DNA of 64,000 nt from Tabrizicola flagellatus (GCF_008271465.1 NZ_VMDU01000006.1:62001-126000); one strand, 5' to 3'. Shown: positions 20,199 to 29,645, counted from the first letter of the stretch. Notes: generated by a model from the sequence alone, not told the origin. Made by a program: numbers and translations.

Positions 20199-21071
20199 TC
20201 AGGCGCGCTTGCTGTCGCGGATCAGGCGTTCGATCAGCGGGGTCAGGATCAGCTGCATCGCCAGATCCTGCTTGTTTCCGGGGATCACGATGGAATTGGC
20301 GCGGCTCATCCACGACCCGTGGATCATCGAGACGAGATAGGGGAAGTCGATCCCGCGCGGATTCCTGAAGCGGATCACGACAAGGCTTTCGTCCGGCGTC
20401 GGGATCCAGCGCGCGATGAAGGGGTTCGAGGTATCGACCACCGGCACGCGCTGGAAGTTGATGTCGGTTTCGGTGAACTGCGGGGTGATGCAGTGCACAT
20501 AGGCATGCATCCGGCGCAGGATCGTGTCGGTGACGGCTTCGGTCGAATAGCCGCGATGGGCCCGGTCGCGATGGATCTTCTGGATCCATTCCAGGTTGAT
20601 GACCGGGACGACGCCGATCTTCAGGTCAGCCAGGGCGGCCAGGTTCACCTTGTCGTTCACAACCGCGCCGTGCAGCCCTTCGTAGAACAGCAGGTCCGAC
20701 CCGTCCTCGAACGGCGCCCAGGCGGTGAAGTTGCCGGGCGCGACGCCGGTCCTTGCCGCCTCGATCTCGTCATGCACATAGGTCCGGGTACGGCCCTTGC
20801 CGGTTTCGCCATACTCTCGGAACACCCGCTCCAGCTCTTCCAGCTCGTTCGCCTCGTAGCTGAAATGCGAGAAAGTGAGGTCCCCTTCGGCCGACCTGCG
20901 GGCCAGTTCGGCCTTCATGTCGGCGCGATTGTAGCGGTGGAAGGCATCGCCCTCGATCGAGACCGCCTTGATTCCCTCGCGGCGGAAGATCTGGTCGAAG
21001 GTATGCTTCACGGTGCTGGTACCCGCGCCGGACGAGCCGGTGACCGAGATGATGGGGTGTTTCTTGCTCAT
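20199..21071 (-). CDS. cbbP: Phosphoribulokinase
   Basis: It phosphorylates ribulose-5-phosphate to ribulose-1,5-bisphosphate, a reaction specific to the Calvin cycle. The 290-residue protein is the bacterial octameric type: P-loop [14 protein letters not shown] at residues about 12-25, [10 protein letters not shown], and the FYEGLHGAV segment. It is 6 bases from cbbF and 11 from cbbT. Confidence 0.97.
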   Translation of the reverse strand: MSKKHPIISVTGSSGAGTSTVKHTFDQIFRREGIKAVSIEGDAFHRYNRADMKAELARRSAEGDLTFSHFSYEANELEELERVFREYGETGKGRTRTYVHDEIEAARTGVAPGNFTAWAPFEDGSDLLFYEGLHGAVVNDKVNLAALADLKIGVVPVINLEWIQKIHRDRAHRGYSTEAVTDTILRRMHAYVHCITPQFTETDINFQRVPVVDTSNPFIARWIPTPDESLVVIRFRNPRGIDFPYLVSMIHGSWMSRANSIVIPGNKQDLAMQLILTPLIERLIRDSKRA

Positions 21072-21077
21072 GGGTCC

Positions 21078-22094
21078 TCAGTTCCGGAATAGTCCGCGCT
21101 TGCCGAAGAGTGCGGCTTCGGTTTCGGGCATGTCGTGATAGGCGGCGACGCGCGCGACCTTGCCGAGCGTGCCGAAGACGAAGGGGGTGCGCTGGTGCAG
21201 GCTGGTCGCGGCCTGTTGCAGGATCGGGTCGGTTCCGTCCGTGGCCCCGCCGCCGGCCTGGGTGACAAGCATGGCGATCGGCCCGCATTCGTAGATCAGG
21301 CGCAGGCGGCCGTTCTCGTATCCCTTCCGGTCGTCGCGCGGGTAAAGGAAGATGCCGCCGCGCGACATGATGCGGTGAACCTCGGCCACCAGGCTTGCGA
21401 TCCAGCGCATGTTGAAGTTCTTGCCGCGCGGACCTGCGGCACCGGCAACCGCGTCGTCCACCCAGAGCTGGATCGGCTTCGGCCAGTGGCGATAGTTCGA
21501 GGCATTGATCGCATATTCGCTCGACTCGGTCGGGATCGTCACCTGCGGATCGACAAGCCTGAACCGGCCCGCCTCGACATCCAGCACATAGCGCTGCACG
21601 CCCTGGCCGAAGCTCAGCAGCATCGCGGTCTGGGGGCCGTAGATCACATAGCCCGCGCCGGCCTGCTCCGACATCGGGCGCAGAAAGCTGAGGTCCGGCT
21701 CGGCCGCCGCCGGAAAGATCCCGAAGATTGTGCCGATCGAAACGTTGGTGTCGATGTTCGAGGATCCGTCCAGCGGATCGATCGCCAGCGCCCAGGGTGC
21801 GGCCTCGTTCAGGACCACCACCGAATCCTGCTCCTCGGAGGCGAAATGGCGCACACCGCCCTTGCGGGCCGCCGTCAGGAACAGATCGTCGGCAATGACA
21901 TCCAGCGCCTTCTGCTGATCGCCGTCGGCATTGGTGCCTGCGCTGGTTCCAAGCATGCCGTCAAGCCCGTTGCGCGAAATCAGCCTGGACAGCCGGATCG
22001 CAGCTTGCGCCATCTCCTCCATGAGAGGGCGCAGCGCCTCGGGCACATGAGCCGTCGGCAGAACCCCGTCGTCGCTCGCCATGGTCCTCCCCAT
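21078..22094 (-). CDS. cbbF: Fructose-1,6-bisphosphatase class I (with likely SBPase role)
   Basis: First gene of the operon. The 338-residue enzyme has the class I metal site [10 protein letters not shown] and the [12 protein letters not shown] and [15 protein letters not shown] motifs, and would hydrolyse fructose and probably sedoheptulose bisphosphates. Start choice is open: ATG 22094 is used, but ATG 22082 (MASDDGV) lies just after a GGGGAGG run and would give 334 residues. Neither has ideal ribosome-site spacing. It is divergent from cbbR across about 86 bases. Confidence 0.93.
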   Translation of the reverse strand: MGRTMASDDGVLPTAHVPEALRPLMEEMAQAAIRLSRLISRNGLDGMLGTSAGTNADGDQQKALDVIADDLFLTAARKGGVRHFASEEQDSVVVLNEAAPWALAIDPLDGSSNIDTNVSIGTIFGIFPAAAEPDLSFLRPMSEQAGAGYVIYGPQTAMLLSFGQGVQRYVLDVEAGRFRLVDPQVTIPTESSEYAINASNYRHWPKPIQLWVDDAVAGAAGPRGKNFNMRWIASLVAEVHRIMSRGGIFLYPRDDRKGYENGRLRLIYECGPIAMLVTQAGGGATDGTDPILQQAATSLHQRTPFVFGTLGKVARVAAYHDMPETEAALFGKRGLFRN

Positions 22095-22140
22095 ACCTTG
22101 CGATGTCCTGGGGTCAGGTTGGACTTGCGTGGCCTGAGGG

Positions 22141-22180
22141 AAAATTTAATAGTTGTTATATCGCATTCAGAAAAATTTAA
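22141..22180. promoter_or_regulatory. CbbR operator / divergent cbbF-cbbR control region
   Basis: This AT-rich island lies in very GC-rich DNA. AAAATTTAA occurs twice, beginning at 22141 and 22172, 31 bases apart (about three helical turns). A TTA-N7-TTA at 22146-22158 fits the LysR/CbbR-type T-N-A-N7-T-N-A core. The second repeat abuts the cbbR start codon, so autoregulation is plausible. The assignment to CbbR is inference from position. Confidence 0.6.
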
Positions 22181-23110
22181 ATGTCTCGGACAGACAGCAT
22201 CACGCTCCGTCAGCTCCGCGCCCTTGTCGAGGTGGCTCGCCTGGGGTCGATGACTGCAGCCGGTCGGAAACTTGGACTCACGACTCCGGCAATCCATAGC
22301 CAGATCAAGAACTTGGAAGAAGCGGTCGGCACACCCCTGCTGCATCGCCATTCCGATGGGTCCGGCTCGGGACTGACCCAGGCCGGGGCAGTGCTGCTGG
22401 ACGGGGCAACGCGGGTGGAGGGCGCTTTGTCGCAGGCGCTGGCCCGGATCGCGGCGCTGCAGGCGGGCAAGGAGGGCCGAGTCGTGCTGGGCGTCGTCTC
22501 CACGGCCAAGTATTTCGCGCCGCGGCTGGTCCAGACCCTGCGCCAGCTGCATCCGGGAATCGAGGTATCGCTTCAGGTCGGCAACCGCGAAGAGACGCTG
22601 CGCGACCTTGCGATGCAGAAGTTCGACCTTGTGATCATGGGCCGCCCGCCCCGGTCGCCGCCTGTCGACGCCCAGCCGATCGGCCCGCATCCGCATGGGC
22701 TGATCGCGGCGCCCACGCATCGCCTGGCGGGACAGAAGGCCCTGTCCGGCGCCGATCTGGCCGGCGAAACCTTCCTGTCGCGGGAAGAGGGGTCAGGCAC
22801 CCGAATCCTGATGGAGCGCTATCTCGACCGGCTGGGCGACGGGCAGCCGTTCGACCTGGTCGAGATGGGGTCGAACGAGACGATCAAGCAGGCGGCGATG
22901 GCAGGTCTCGGGATCGGGTTCCTCTCGCTGCACACGGTGGCCGATGAACTGCGGACCGGAACCCTGGTCAGACTTGCCGCGCCGGGGTTGCCGGTCGAAC
23001 GTCACTGGTTCCTGGTGCGCCCGCTTCAACAGCTGGAACTGCCGGCAGCCCGCACCCTCGCAAGGACGATCCTGAACCTGAATGGCACGTTCCTGCCCCA
23101 GGTTTCATGA
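22181..23110 (+). CDS. cbbR: CbbR, LysR-type activator of the cbb operon
   Basis: This 309-residue LysR regulator has an N-terminal winged helix-turn-helix (ITLRQLRALVEVARLGSMTAAGRKLGLT...) and a C-terminal substrate-binding effector domain from about residue 90. It is divergent from cbbF, the classic CbbR arrangement; known CbbR proteins respond to Calvin-cycle metabolites. There is no Shine-Dalgarno before ATG 22181 (the leader is AAATTTAA), so translation may be weak or the mRNA leaderless. Confidence 0.93.
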   Translation: MSRTDSITLRQLRALVEVARLGSMTAAGRKLGLTTPAIHSQIKNLEEAVGTPLLHRHSDGSGSGLTQAGAVLLDGATRVEGALSQALARIAALQAGKEGRVVLGVVSTAKYFAPRLVQTLRQLHPGIEVSLQVGNREETLRDLAMQKFDLVIMGRPPRSPPVDAQPIGPHPHGLIAAPTHRLAGQKALSGADLAGETFLSREEGSGTRILMERYLDRLGDGQPFDLVEMGSNETIKQAAMAGLGIGFLSLHTVADELRTGTLVRLAAPGLPVERHWFLVRPLQQLELPAARTLARTILNLNGTFLPQVS

Positions 23111-23647
23111 TCGATGCCCGCACCGAACAAGTCGGGGGTGGCCGAGTTCATCTGCGTCGCCAGCCGGACAGGCTTCGGCTCTGTCGCCTTCGCCCCTGGC
23201 GCAGCCTCCGGGCGCGGGATTCCGCAACCCTCGGACGGGTGCACAGGGACAGCAACCGCCGCTGGCCAGAGCCGGTGGCGAATATCCCGGCGGCAGATTC
23301 CACGGCCGCAGCCACGCACCCCGGACCCTGATCCCGCTGCCGCGCACCCGGCAAGAACCGGCCTTCAGAGAGACCGGCTAGGGCCCCGCCGCCGCTCTCG
23401 CGGTCAGTGACACGACAGGGCCGACCATGCCGAGAGGCAGGCGAAACGTGCCGCGCCACGACAAGCGCCGTCGCGCTCTGCGGCCTGTGCCGGTTCCCTG
23501 GCCACGGCTTCCGCGCCATGCGCATCGTGACCGACACTCGGCCGGCCTGCCGCGCCGGCTTGACCAGTTCGACAGATCAGAACTCCAGTCCGAATTCGGG
23601 GACACCCCGGCCTTGAAGAGGCGGGATGACCTTGCAGGAGGACACGG
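23111..23647. other. 537-base gap without a convincing gene
   Basis: Short open frames exist on both strands (for example 23148-23537 on the minus strand) but none has a ribosome site, family resemblance or the usual codon pattern. No tRNA-like or strong terminator fold was seen. It is unusually long for this compact window and may hold a decayed gene. Confidence 0.5.
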
Positions 23648-24409
23648 CTAGCCGAAAGCCTGCCACAAGAGCCGCAACGCCATCCCGGTCGAGGTGGCGA
23701 CCAGAAGCGGCCGGATCAGCCGCGCGCCCACCCGCATCGCCAGCCGCGCCCCCAGGGTGGCCCCGGCGACTTGCGCTGCCGCCATGGCCAGACCCACCGC
23801 CCACCAGGTCGCGCCCGAGAAGACGAAGACCGCAAGGCTGCCAAGATTCGAGGCGAAGTTCAGCATCTTGGTATGCGCCGTCGCCTTCAGCACGCCGAAG
23901 CCGGCCAACAGGACGAACCCCATCATGAAGAATGACCCGGTGCCGGGGCCGAAGAACCCGTCATAGGCGGCGATCAGCGGAACGGCCGTGACGGCAAACA
24001 CCGCGGGCTTCATCCGCTCTGCCCGGGCGTCATCGGACAACCCCGGCTTCAGGGCGAAGAAGGCCGCGACCCCGATCAGGACGACCGGCATGACCAGGCG
24101 GAGCACCTCGGTCGGGATCATGTGCGCCATCAGCGCACCGGCCGCTCCGGCAAGCGCGCTGACCGCCGCCATCCAGAGCTGCCCCTGCGGCCTGACATGC
24201 CCCGCCCGGGCATAGGCAACGGTGGCCGTCGCCGCCCCGAAGGTGCCCTGCAGCTTGTTCGTCGCCAGCGCCTCGACCGGCGAGGCCCCGGCCAGCAGCA
24301 GCGCCGGCACCGAGATCAGCCCGCCCCCGCCCGCGATGCTGTCCACGAAGCCGGCGCAGAAGGCGGCAAGGATCAGAAGCAGGGCAAGATGCGTGGCGAT
24401 CTCGAACAT
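23648..24409 (-). CDS. TSUP-family membrane exporter (TauE/SafE type)
   Basis: This 253-residue polytopic protein has about eight hydrophobic segments and the two repeated DUF81/TauE motifs: GFVDSIAGGGGLISVPALLLAG near residue 25 and YDGFFGPGTGSFFMMGFV near residue 150. TSUP proteins move sulfite, sulfoacetate or related organosulfonate anions. Next to a thiosulfate-oxidation and CO2-fixation island, sulfite export is an attractive role, but the family is broad and this is inference. It is transcribed away from serB. Confidence 0.85.
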   Translation of the reverse strand: MFEIATHLALLLILAAFCAGFVDSIAGGGGLISVPALLLAGASPVEALATNKLQGTFGAATATVAYARAGHVRPQGQLWMAAVSALAGAAGALMAHMIPTEVLRLVMPVVLIGVAAFFALKPGLSDDARAERMKPAVFAVTAVPLIAAYDGFFGPGTGSFFMMGFVLLAGFGVLKATAHTKMLNFASNLGSLAVFVFSGATWWAVGLAMAAAQVAGATLGARLAMRVGARLIRPLLVATSTGMALRLLWQAFG

Positions 24410-24506
24410 GACCCCGGCTTCTGGCCTGTTCCCGAACCGGGGGCAAGGGGCAGCCGGTGGCCACGATCGAGGCCGGGTGCGAGGGGACAGGTCGCTGCCT
24501 CCGGCG

Positions 24507-24584
24507 GGAGTATTTGGGAAAAGGGCAAATGCATCTTGCCCTTTCCAAAATACTCTCGGGGGTCCGGGGGTGAAACCCCCGGGC
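24507..24584. repeat. G-rich palindromic repeat, copy A
   Basis: A long inverted repeat (24507-24527 against 24536-24556, containing AGTATTT and AAGGGCAA arms) runs into CGGGGG-tccggggg-TGAAA-CCCCCGGG. The core CAAATACTC / GGGGGTCCGGGGG...CCCCC recurs at 28499 and 43040. It lies 3' of serB and could terminate serB transcripts. Confidence 0.7.
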
Positions 24585-24604
24585 GCTGGGTCCGGGCGCT
24601 GGGC

Positions 24605-25483
24605 TCAGACCGGCGCGAACTCCTCGCGGCTATAGCCTTGCAAATAGAGCAGCGCCGTCAGATCGCCGTGGTTCACCCGGACCTCGCATTCGGCCTGCAC
24701 CCGGGGCTTGGCGTGCAGCGCGACACCCGTCCCGGCGGCCAGCAGCATCGGCAGGTCGTTCGCCCCGTCGCCCACCGCAAGCGCCTGGGCAGGGGCGAGT
24801 CCCAGCCGCGCGGTGATCTCGGTCAGGGCCTGCAACTTGGCCTCCTTGCCGAGGATCGGCTCGGCCACCGTCCCCGCGAGCCTGCCTTCGGCGACATGCA
24901 GCCTGTTGGCCCGGTTCTCGTCGAACCCCAGCTTCTCCGCCACCGCCGCCGTGAAGGCCGTGAACCCGCCCGAGACCAGCGCCGCATAGGCGCCATGCGC
25001 CTTCATCGTCGCCACCAGCACCCTGCCCCCCGGCATCAGCGTGATCCGGTCGCGCAGGACCTGTCCGATCACCGCCTCGGGCAGGCCTTTCAGCAGGCCC
25101 ACACGCTCGCGCAGTGCGCCCTCGAAATCCAGCTCGCCGTTCATCGCCCGGGCCGTGATCGCGGCAACATGCGCGCCGACGCCAGCCTCGTCGGCCAGCT
25201 CGTCGATGCATTCCTGCCGGATCATCGTCGAATCCATGTCCGCGATCAGCAGGCGCTTCTTCCGCCCCTCGGCGGGCTGCACCACCATGTCGATGCGCAG
25301 CGCCTGAAGGTCCGCCCAGACCTGCCAGCGGTTCTCCGGCACCGTCTCAAGATCGAACTCGGCCGCCACGCCCGGATCAAGCCAGCGCGCCTGACCGCCA
25401 CCCCAGGCATTGCGAAGGCTTTCCACAGTCACCCGCTCCAGCACCGGGGTTTCGGGGTTGGTCAGAAGCGTGACGACGAACAT
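24605..25483 (-). CDS. serB: Phosphoserine phosphatase
   Basis: It catalyses the last step of serine synthesis. The 292-residue HAD enzyme has an N-terminal ACT-like regulatory part (about 1-75), then the DxDST motif [35 protein letters not shown] and [11 protein letters not shown]. It is divergent from serC across 155 bases, so the three ser genes share one control region. Confidence 0.96.
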   Translation of the reverse strand: MFVVTLLTNPETPVLERVTVESLRNAWGGGQARWLDPGVAAEFDLETVPENRWQVWADLQALRIDMVVQPAEGRKKRLLIADMDSTMIRQECIDELADEAGVGAHVAAITARAMNGELDFEGALRERVGLLKGLPEAVIGQVLRDRITLMPGGRVLVATMKAHGAYAALVSGGFTAFTAAVAEKLGFDENRANRLHVAEGRLAGTVAEPILGKEAKLQALTEITARLGLAPAQALAVGDGANDLPMLLAAGTGVALHAKPRVQAECEVRVNHGDLTALLYLQGYSREEFAPV

Positions 25484-25572
25484 GGGGGCAGGTTTCCGAT
25501 AGTGAACAGGCGCGTCGCTTTTTCGCGACCAAGCGTCGGACTAGCGCGATTTTTCCGCTTGCGCCAGAGCGG

Positions 25573-25630
25573 GCGGGCCATTACCCACGGCGGCGGGACA
25601 CCCTTCCCCAACGAAGGGCTTTTAGCTGGA
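25573..25630 (+). ncRNA. serC-motif leader RNA with terminator-like hairpin
   Basis: Upstream of serC lies a GC hairpin followed by a conserved-looking ATTACCCACGGCGGCGGGACA block. Then a 6-bp stem CCCTTC/GAAGGG (25601-25618) with a CCCAAC loop is followed by CTTTT. This layout matches, from memory, the alphaproteobacterial serC RNA motif found before serC-serA operons. The second hairpin resembles an intrinsic terminator, so attenuation is plausible; the ligand or mechanism is not known. Confidence 0.72.
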
Positions 25631-25638
25631 AGGCTACC

Positions 25639-26796
25639 ATGACTGACCTGACCCCGCCGGCCAAGCGCCCGGCCAATCCGCGCTTCTCCTCCGGCCCCTG
25701 CGCCAAGATCCCCGGATATTCCCTCGACATGCTGGCCGATGCCCCCCTCGGGCGGTCGCACCGCGCCGCCGTCGGCAAGGCCAAGCTGAAAGAGGCGATC
25801 GACCTGACCCGCGAAATCCTCGGCGTCCCCGCCGACTATCGCATCGGCATCGTGCCGGCCTCGGACACCGGGGCCGTGGAAATGGCGATGTGGTCGCTGC
25901 TCGGCGCGCGCCCCGTTGAAATGCTGGCCTGGGAAAGCTTCGGCGAGGGCTGGGTCACCGATGTGGTCAAGCAGCTGAAACTCGACGCCACGGTGCGCAA
26001 GGCGCCCTACGGGCAGATCGTGGATTTCGCGCAGGTCGATTTCGACAGGGACGTGGTCTTCACCTGGAACGGCACGACCAGCGGAGTGCGCCTGCCCAAC
26101 GGCGACGCGATACCGGCCACCCGCGCAGGGCTGACAATCTGCGACGCGACCAGCGCAGCCTTTGCCATGGACCTGCCCTGGGACAAGCTCGACGTCACCA
26201 CCTTCTCCTGGCAGAAGGTCCTGGGCGGTGAGGGCGCCCATGGCGTCCTGATCCTGAGCCCCCGTGCCGTCGAACGTCTGGAAAGCTACACCCCCGCCTG
26301 GCCGCTGCCCAAGATCTTCCGGCTGACCGCCAAGGGCAAGCTGATCGAAGGCATCTTCCAGGGCGAGACGATCAACACGCCGTCCATGCTGGCGAACGAG
26401 GATTACCTCGTCGCGCTGAAATGGGCCAAGTCGATCGGCGGCCTGCCGGCGCTGATTGCCCGCGCCAATGCCAACGCCAAGGTCGTCTGGGACTTCTGCG
26501 CCCAGAACCCCTGGATCGCGAACCTGGCCGAAGACCCCGCGACCGCCTCGACCACCTCGGTCTGCCTCAAGTTCACCGATCCCCGCATCACCGATGGCGA
26601 GGCCTTCGCCAAGGCCGTCGCCAAACGGATCGAGAAGGCCGGCGCGGGCTTCGACCTCGGCGCCTACCGCGACGCGCCCCCGGGCCTGCGGATCTGGTGC
26701 GGATCGACGGTCGAGACGGCGGATGTCCAGGCGCTGATGCCCTGGATCGCCTATGCCTTCGAGGCCGAGATCGCCGCGCTCGCACAGGCCGCTTGA
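25639..26796 (+). CDS. serC: Phosphoserine aminotransferase
   Basis: It transfers an amino group from glutamate to 3-phosphohydroxypyruvate. The 385-residue protein is the alphaproteobacterial type ([16 protein letters not shown] at the N-terminus) with the PLP lysine in [22 protein letters not shown] ribosome site precedes ATG 25639. serA follows 96 bases later, separated by two palindromes. Confidence 0.96.
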   Translation: MTDLTPPAKRPANPRFSSGPCAKIPGYSLDMLADAPLGRSHRAAVGKAKLKEAIDLTREILGVPADYRIGIVPASDTGAVEMAMWSLLGARPVEMLAWESFGEGWVTDVVKQLKLDATVRKAPYGQIVDFAQVDFDRDVVFTWNGTTSGVRLPNGDAIPATRAGLTICDATSAAFAMDLPWDKLDVTTFSWQKVLGGEGAHGVLILSPRAVERLESYTPAWPLPKIFRLTAKGKLIEGIFQGETINTPSMLANEDYLVALKWAKSIGGLPALIARANANAKVVWDFCAQNPWIANLAEDPATASTTSVCLKFTDPRITDGEAFAKAVAKRIEKAGAGFDLGAYRDAPPGLRIWCGSTVETADVQALMPWIAYAFEAEIAALAQAA

Positions 26797-26802
26797 GTCC
26801 CC

Positions 26803-26862
26803 GCCCCGGACCTGATCCGGGGCCTCCCCTCATCACACGAGGTCCCGGGTCAGGCCCGGGAC
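26803..26862. repeat. Two tandem REP-like palindromes between serC and serA
   Basis: GCCCCGGACCTGATCCGGGGC (21 nt, 26803-26823) and a related palindrome at 26842-26862 with GTCCCGGG/CCCGGGAC arms. These belong to the CCCGGAnnnnnTCCGGG type scattered between alphaproteobacterial genes. In the mRNA they would form two stable hairpins within the operon. Confidence 0.8.
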
Positions 26863-26892
26863 GCGATGTCCCCGAACACACAGGTTCCGAAC

Positions 26893-28485
26893 ATGCCCAA
26901 AGTCCTCGTTTCCGACGAACTTTCCGAAACCGCCGTCCAGATCTTCCGCGACCGCGGGGTGGAGGTGGACTACATGCCGAAACTCGGCAAGGACAAGGAA
27001 AAGCTGGCCGAGATCATCGGCCAGTATGACGGCCTCGCCATCCGCTCGGCCACCAAGGTCACCGAAAAGCTTCTGGAACGCGCCACCAACCTCAAGGTCG
27101 TCGGCCGCGCCGGGATCGGGGTGGACAACGTGGACATCCCGGCGGCGTCCAGGAAGGGCGTCATCGTGATGAACACGCCCTTCGGCAATTCGATCACCAC
27201 GGCGGAACATGCCATCGCCATGATGTTCGCCATTGCTCGGCAAATCCCCGAAGCCAACGCCTCTACCCACGCCGGAAAGTGGGAAAAGTCCAGGTTCATG
27301 GGGGTGGAGCTGTTCAACAAGACCCTCGGCGTGATCGGCGCGGGCAACATCGGCGGCATCGTCTGCGACCGCGCGGTGGGGCTGCACATGAAGGTCATCG
27401 CCTACGATCCCTTCCTGTCCGAGGATCGCGCGAAACAGCTGGGCGTCCACAAGGTCGAGCTGGACGAGCTTCTGGCCCGCGCGGATTTCATCACGCTGCA
27501 CGTGCCGCTCACCGACAAGACCCGCAACATCCTGTCGCGGGAGAACCTTGCGAAGACGAAGAAGGGCGTCCGCATCATCAACTGCGCACGCGGCGGGCTG
27601 ATCGACGAGGCGGCGCTGCTCGACGCGCTGAACTCCGGCCATGTCGCAGGTGCGGCGCTCGATGTGTTCGAAGTGGAACCCGCCACCGAGAACCCGCTCT
27701 TCGGCCATCCCAACGTCGTCTGCACCCCGCACCTCGGCGCCTCGACCACCGAGGCGCAGGAGAACGTGGCGCTGCAGGTGGCCGAGCAGATGTCGGACTA
27801 CCTCCTGACCGGCGCGGTGCAGAACGCGCTCAACATGCCGAACGTGACGGCGGAAGAAGCGGCGATCATGGGCCCCTGGATCAGACTGGCCGGTCATCTG
27901 GGCAGCTTCATCGGCCAGATGACCGAGGAACCGATCCGCGCCATCAACATCCTCTACGACGGCCGCGTGGCCGAGATGAACCTCGCCGCGCTGAACCAGG
28001 CGGTGATCGCGGGGGTGCTCAAGGCGCAGAACCCGGACGTGAACCTCGTCTCTGCCCCCGTCGTGGCCAAGGAGAAGGGCATCCAGATCTCCACCACCCG
28101 GCAGGAAAAGACCGGGGTGTTCGACGCCTACATCAAGGTGACGATGGTCACGGACAAGCGCGAACGCTCGGTCGCGGGAACCTGCTTCAGCGATGGCAAG
28201 CCGCGGTTCATCCAGATCAAGGGCATCAACATCGACGCCGAGATCGGGGCCCACATGCTTTACACCACGAACGAGGACGTGCCGGGCATCATCGGGCTTC
28301 TGGGGATGACCATGGGCAAGAACAACGTCAACATCGCGAACTTCACCCTCGGCCGGTCGGGCGTGGGCCAGGACGCCATCGCGATCCTCTACCTCGACCA
28401 GCCGATCGACCCGAAGGTGATCGAGACGCTGGAAGGCACCGGCATGTTCCAGCAGGTCAAGGCGCTGCAGTTCGACGTCTCTTGA
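26893..28485 (+). CDS. serA: D-3-phosphoglycerate dehydrogenase
   Basis: The first committed step of serine synthesis. The 530-residue long-form enzyme has the NAD fold LGVIGAGNIGGIVCDRAVGL, catalytic Arg/Glu/His regions (NCARGGLIDE, TPHLGASTTEAQENV), an intervening domain and a C-terminal ACT domain (from about residue 455, MLYTTNEDVPGIIGLLG). I chose ATG 26893 (MPKVLVSDEL), which matches the family start and length; the in-frame ATG 26866 would start just past the REP palindrome. Confidence 0.95.
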   Translation: MPKVLVSDELSETAVQIFRDRGVEVDYMPKLGKDKEKLAEIIGQYDGLAIRSATKVTEKLLERATNLKVVGRAGIGVDNVDIPAASRKGVIVMNTPFGNSITTAEHAIAMMFAIARQIPEANASTHAGKWEKSRFMGVELFNKTLGVIGAGNIGGIVCDRAVGLHMKVIAYDPFLSEDRAKQLGVHKVELDELLARADFITLHVPLTDKTRNILSRENLAKTKKGVRIINCARGGLIDEAALLDALNSGHVAGAALDVFEVEPATENPLFGHPNVVCTPHLGASTTEAQENVALQVAEQMSDYLLTGAVQNALNMPNVTAEEAAIMGPWIRLAGHLGSFIGQMTEEPIRAINILYDGRVAEMNLAALNQAVIAGVLKAQNPDVNLVSAPVVAKEKGIQISTTRQEKTGVFDAYIKVTMVTDKRERSVAGTCFSDGKPRFIQIKGINIDAEIGAHMLYTTNEDVPGIIGLLGMTMGKNNVNIANFTLGRSGVGQDAIAILYLDQPIDPKVIETLEGTGMFQQVKALQFDVS

Positions 28486-28498
28486 CCTGCCTTGCAGC

Positions 28499-28551
28499 TT
28501 GCCCCTTTCCCAAATACTCCACGGGGGTCCGGGGGTGTGAAACCCCCGGCT
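28499..28551. repeat. G-rich palindromic repeat, copy B
   Basis: TTGCCCCTTTCCCAAATACTCC is followed by GGGGGTCCGGGGG and, after TGTGAAA, CCCCCGG. It shares order and core words with the copies at 24507 and 43040. It sits 14 bases after serA and may act as its terminator. Confidence 0.7.
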
Positions 28552-28572
28552 TCCTCCGGTCGGACCTGACAG

Positions 28573-29328
28573 ATGCACATCTACGCCATCGGCGACATCC
28601 ATGGTCAGCTCGACCTCCTGCGGGCCGCGCATGACCTGATCGCCGATGACATGGCGCTCCACGGTTCCGGGCAGGTCGTCCATGTCGGCGATCTTGTGGA
28701 TCGCGGCCCGGACAGCCGGGGCGTCCTCGATTTCCTGATCGCAGGTATCGCCGAAGGCCGCGACTGGGTGGTGCTGAAAGGCAACCACGACCGTATGTTC
28801 ACCCGCTTCCTGCGCAACCCGTGGGAACCCGAGCCCGGGCTGCGGGCGGAACTTTCCTGGCTGCATCCCCGCCTCGGCGGGTCCGACACGCTGCGGTCCT
28901 ATGGTGTGGCGAAGGCCGGGGACCGGCCGATCGACAAGGTCCATGCCGAGGCGCTGGCCGCCGTGCCGAAGGCCCATGTCCAATTCCTGACCACCCGCCC
29001 GACCCTGCACCGCGCGGGCGAGGCCGCCTTCGTCCACGCCGGCATCCGCCCCGGCGTGCCGCTGGAAGACCAGAGCGAAACCGACCTCGTCTGGATCCGC
29101 GAACCCTTCCTCAGCGAAGGCACCAGCTTCGGCCCGCTGATCGTGCATGGCCACACCGCCATCGAGGCCGCGACCCATTACGGCAACCGGCTGAACCTCG
29201 ACAGCGGCGCGGCTTATGGCGGGCCGCTTTCGGCCGTGGTGATCGAAGGCCGCGAGGCCGCCCTCCTCACCCCGCAGGGCCGCCGTGTCCTGCCGCAGCC
29301 GCAGGTCCGGGGCGCCTGGCCAGCCTAG
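28573..29328 (+). CDS. Metallophosphoesterase (serine/threonine-phosphatase-like)
   Basis: The 251-residue cytoplasmic protein has the PPP-superfamily motifs in order: GDIHGQLD (residues 7-14), GDLVDRGPDSRG, LKGNHDRMF and HGHTAIEAAT. This fits small bacterial phosphatases related to ApaH and PrpA. The substrate, protein or dinucleotide, cannot be told from sequence. The ribosome site is weak. The stop overlaps the 3' end of the small convergent gene by 4 bases. Confidence 0.85.
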   Translation: MHIYAIGDIHGQLDLLRAAHDLIADDMALHGSGQVVHVGDLVDRGPDSRGVLDFLIAGIAEGRDWVVLKGNHDRMFTRFLRNPWEPEPGLRAELSWLHPRLGGSDTLRSYGVAKAGDRPIDKVHAEALAAVPKAHVQFLTTRPTLHRAGEAAFVHAGIRPGVPLEDQSETDLVWIREPFLSEGTSFGPLIVHGHTAIEAATHYGNRLNLDSGAAYGGPLSAVVIEGREAALLTPQGRRVLPQPQVRGAWPA

Positions 29329-29546
29329 GGATGTTCGCGCCGGATCAGCCGCTTGACCGACCGGCCGCCAAGATAGCCGAAAACCGCGACGGCCAGCCCC
29401 GCGACCTCGGCGATCGCCGGGCCCTTGGGGATGCCGCGCACGACCAGGGCCACGCCCATCAGGGACAGCCCGCCCAGGCTGGCCCAGAGCCAGAACCACA
29501 GCTCGCCCCGCGTCGGGCCGAAACGCCAGGGGTTCTTCTCGTCCAT
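29325..29546 (-). CDS. Small two-helix membrane protein, unknown function
   Basis: The 73-residue product has an N-terminal polar stretch, two hydrophobic helices (about residues 18-37 and 44-60) and a basic C-terminal tail (KRLIRREH), so it is probably an inner-membrane hairpin protein. A GGAGG site 7 bases before ATG 29546 supports translation. I do not recognise the family. Confidence 0.62.
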   Translation of the reverse strand: MDEKNPWRFGPTRGELWFWLWASLGGLSLMGVALVVRGIPKGPAIAEVAGLAVAVFGYLGGRSVKRLIRREHP

Positions 29547-29645
29547 CGCCTCGCCTCCTGCACGGCCGCCACAGCGGGCCGGATTTCGTCAGGGTAATGC
29601 ACACCGCACTTTACCGGAACCGGGCGGCATGCTTGCCTGCCGGCC

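Noticed and set aside
23148-23537. 129-codon minus-strand open frame after cbbR
   Set aside because: No ribosome site, Arg/Gly-rich composition, no recognisable family.
24507-24584. CRISPR-like repeat
   Set aside because: Copies are far apart, palindromic and without regular spacers or cas genes.
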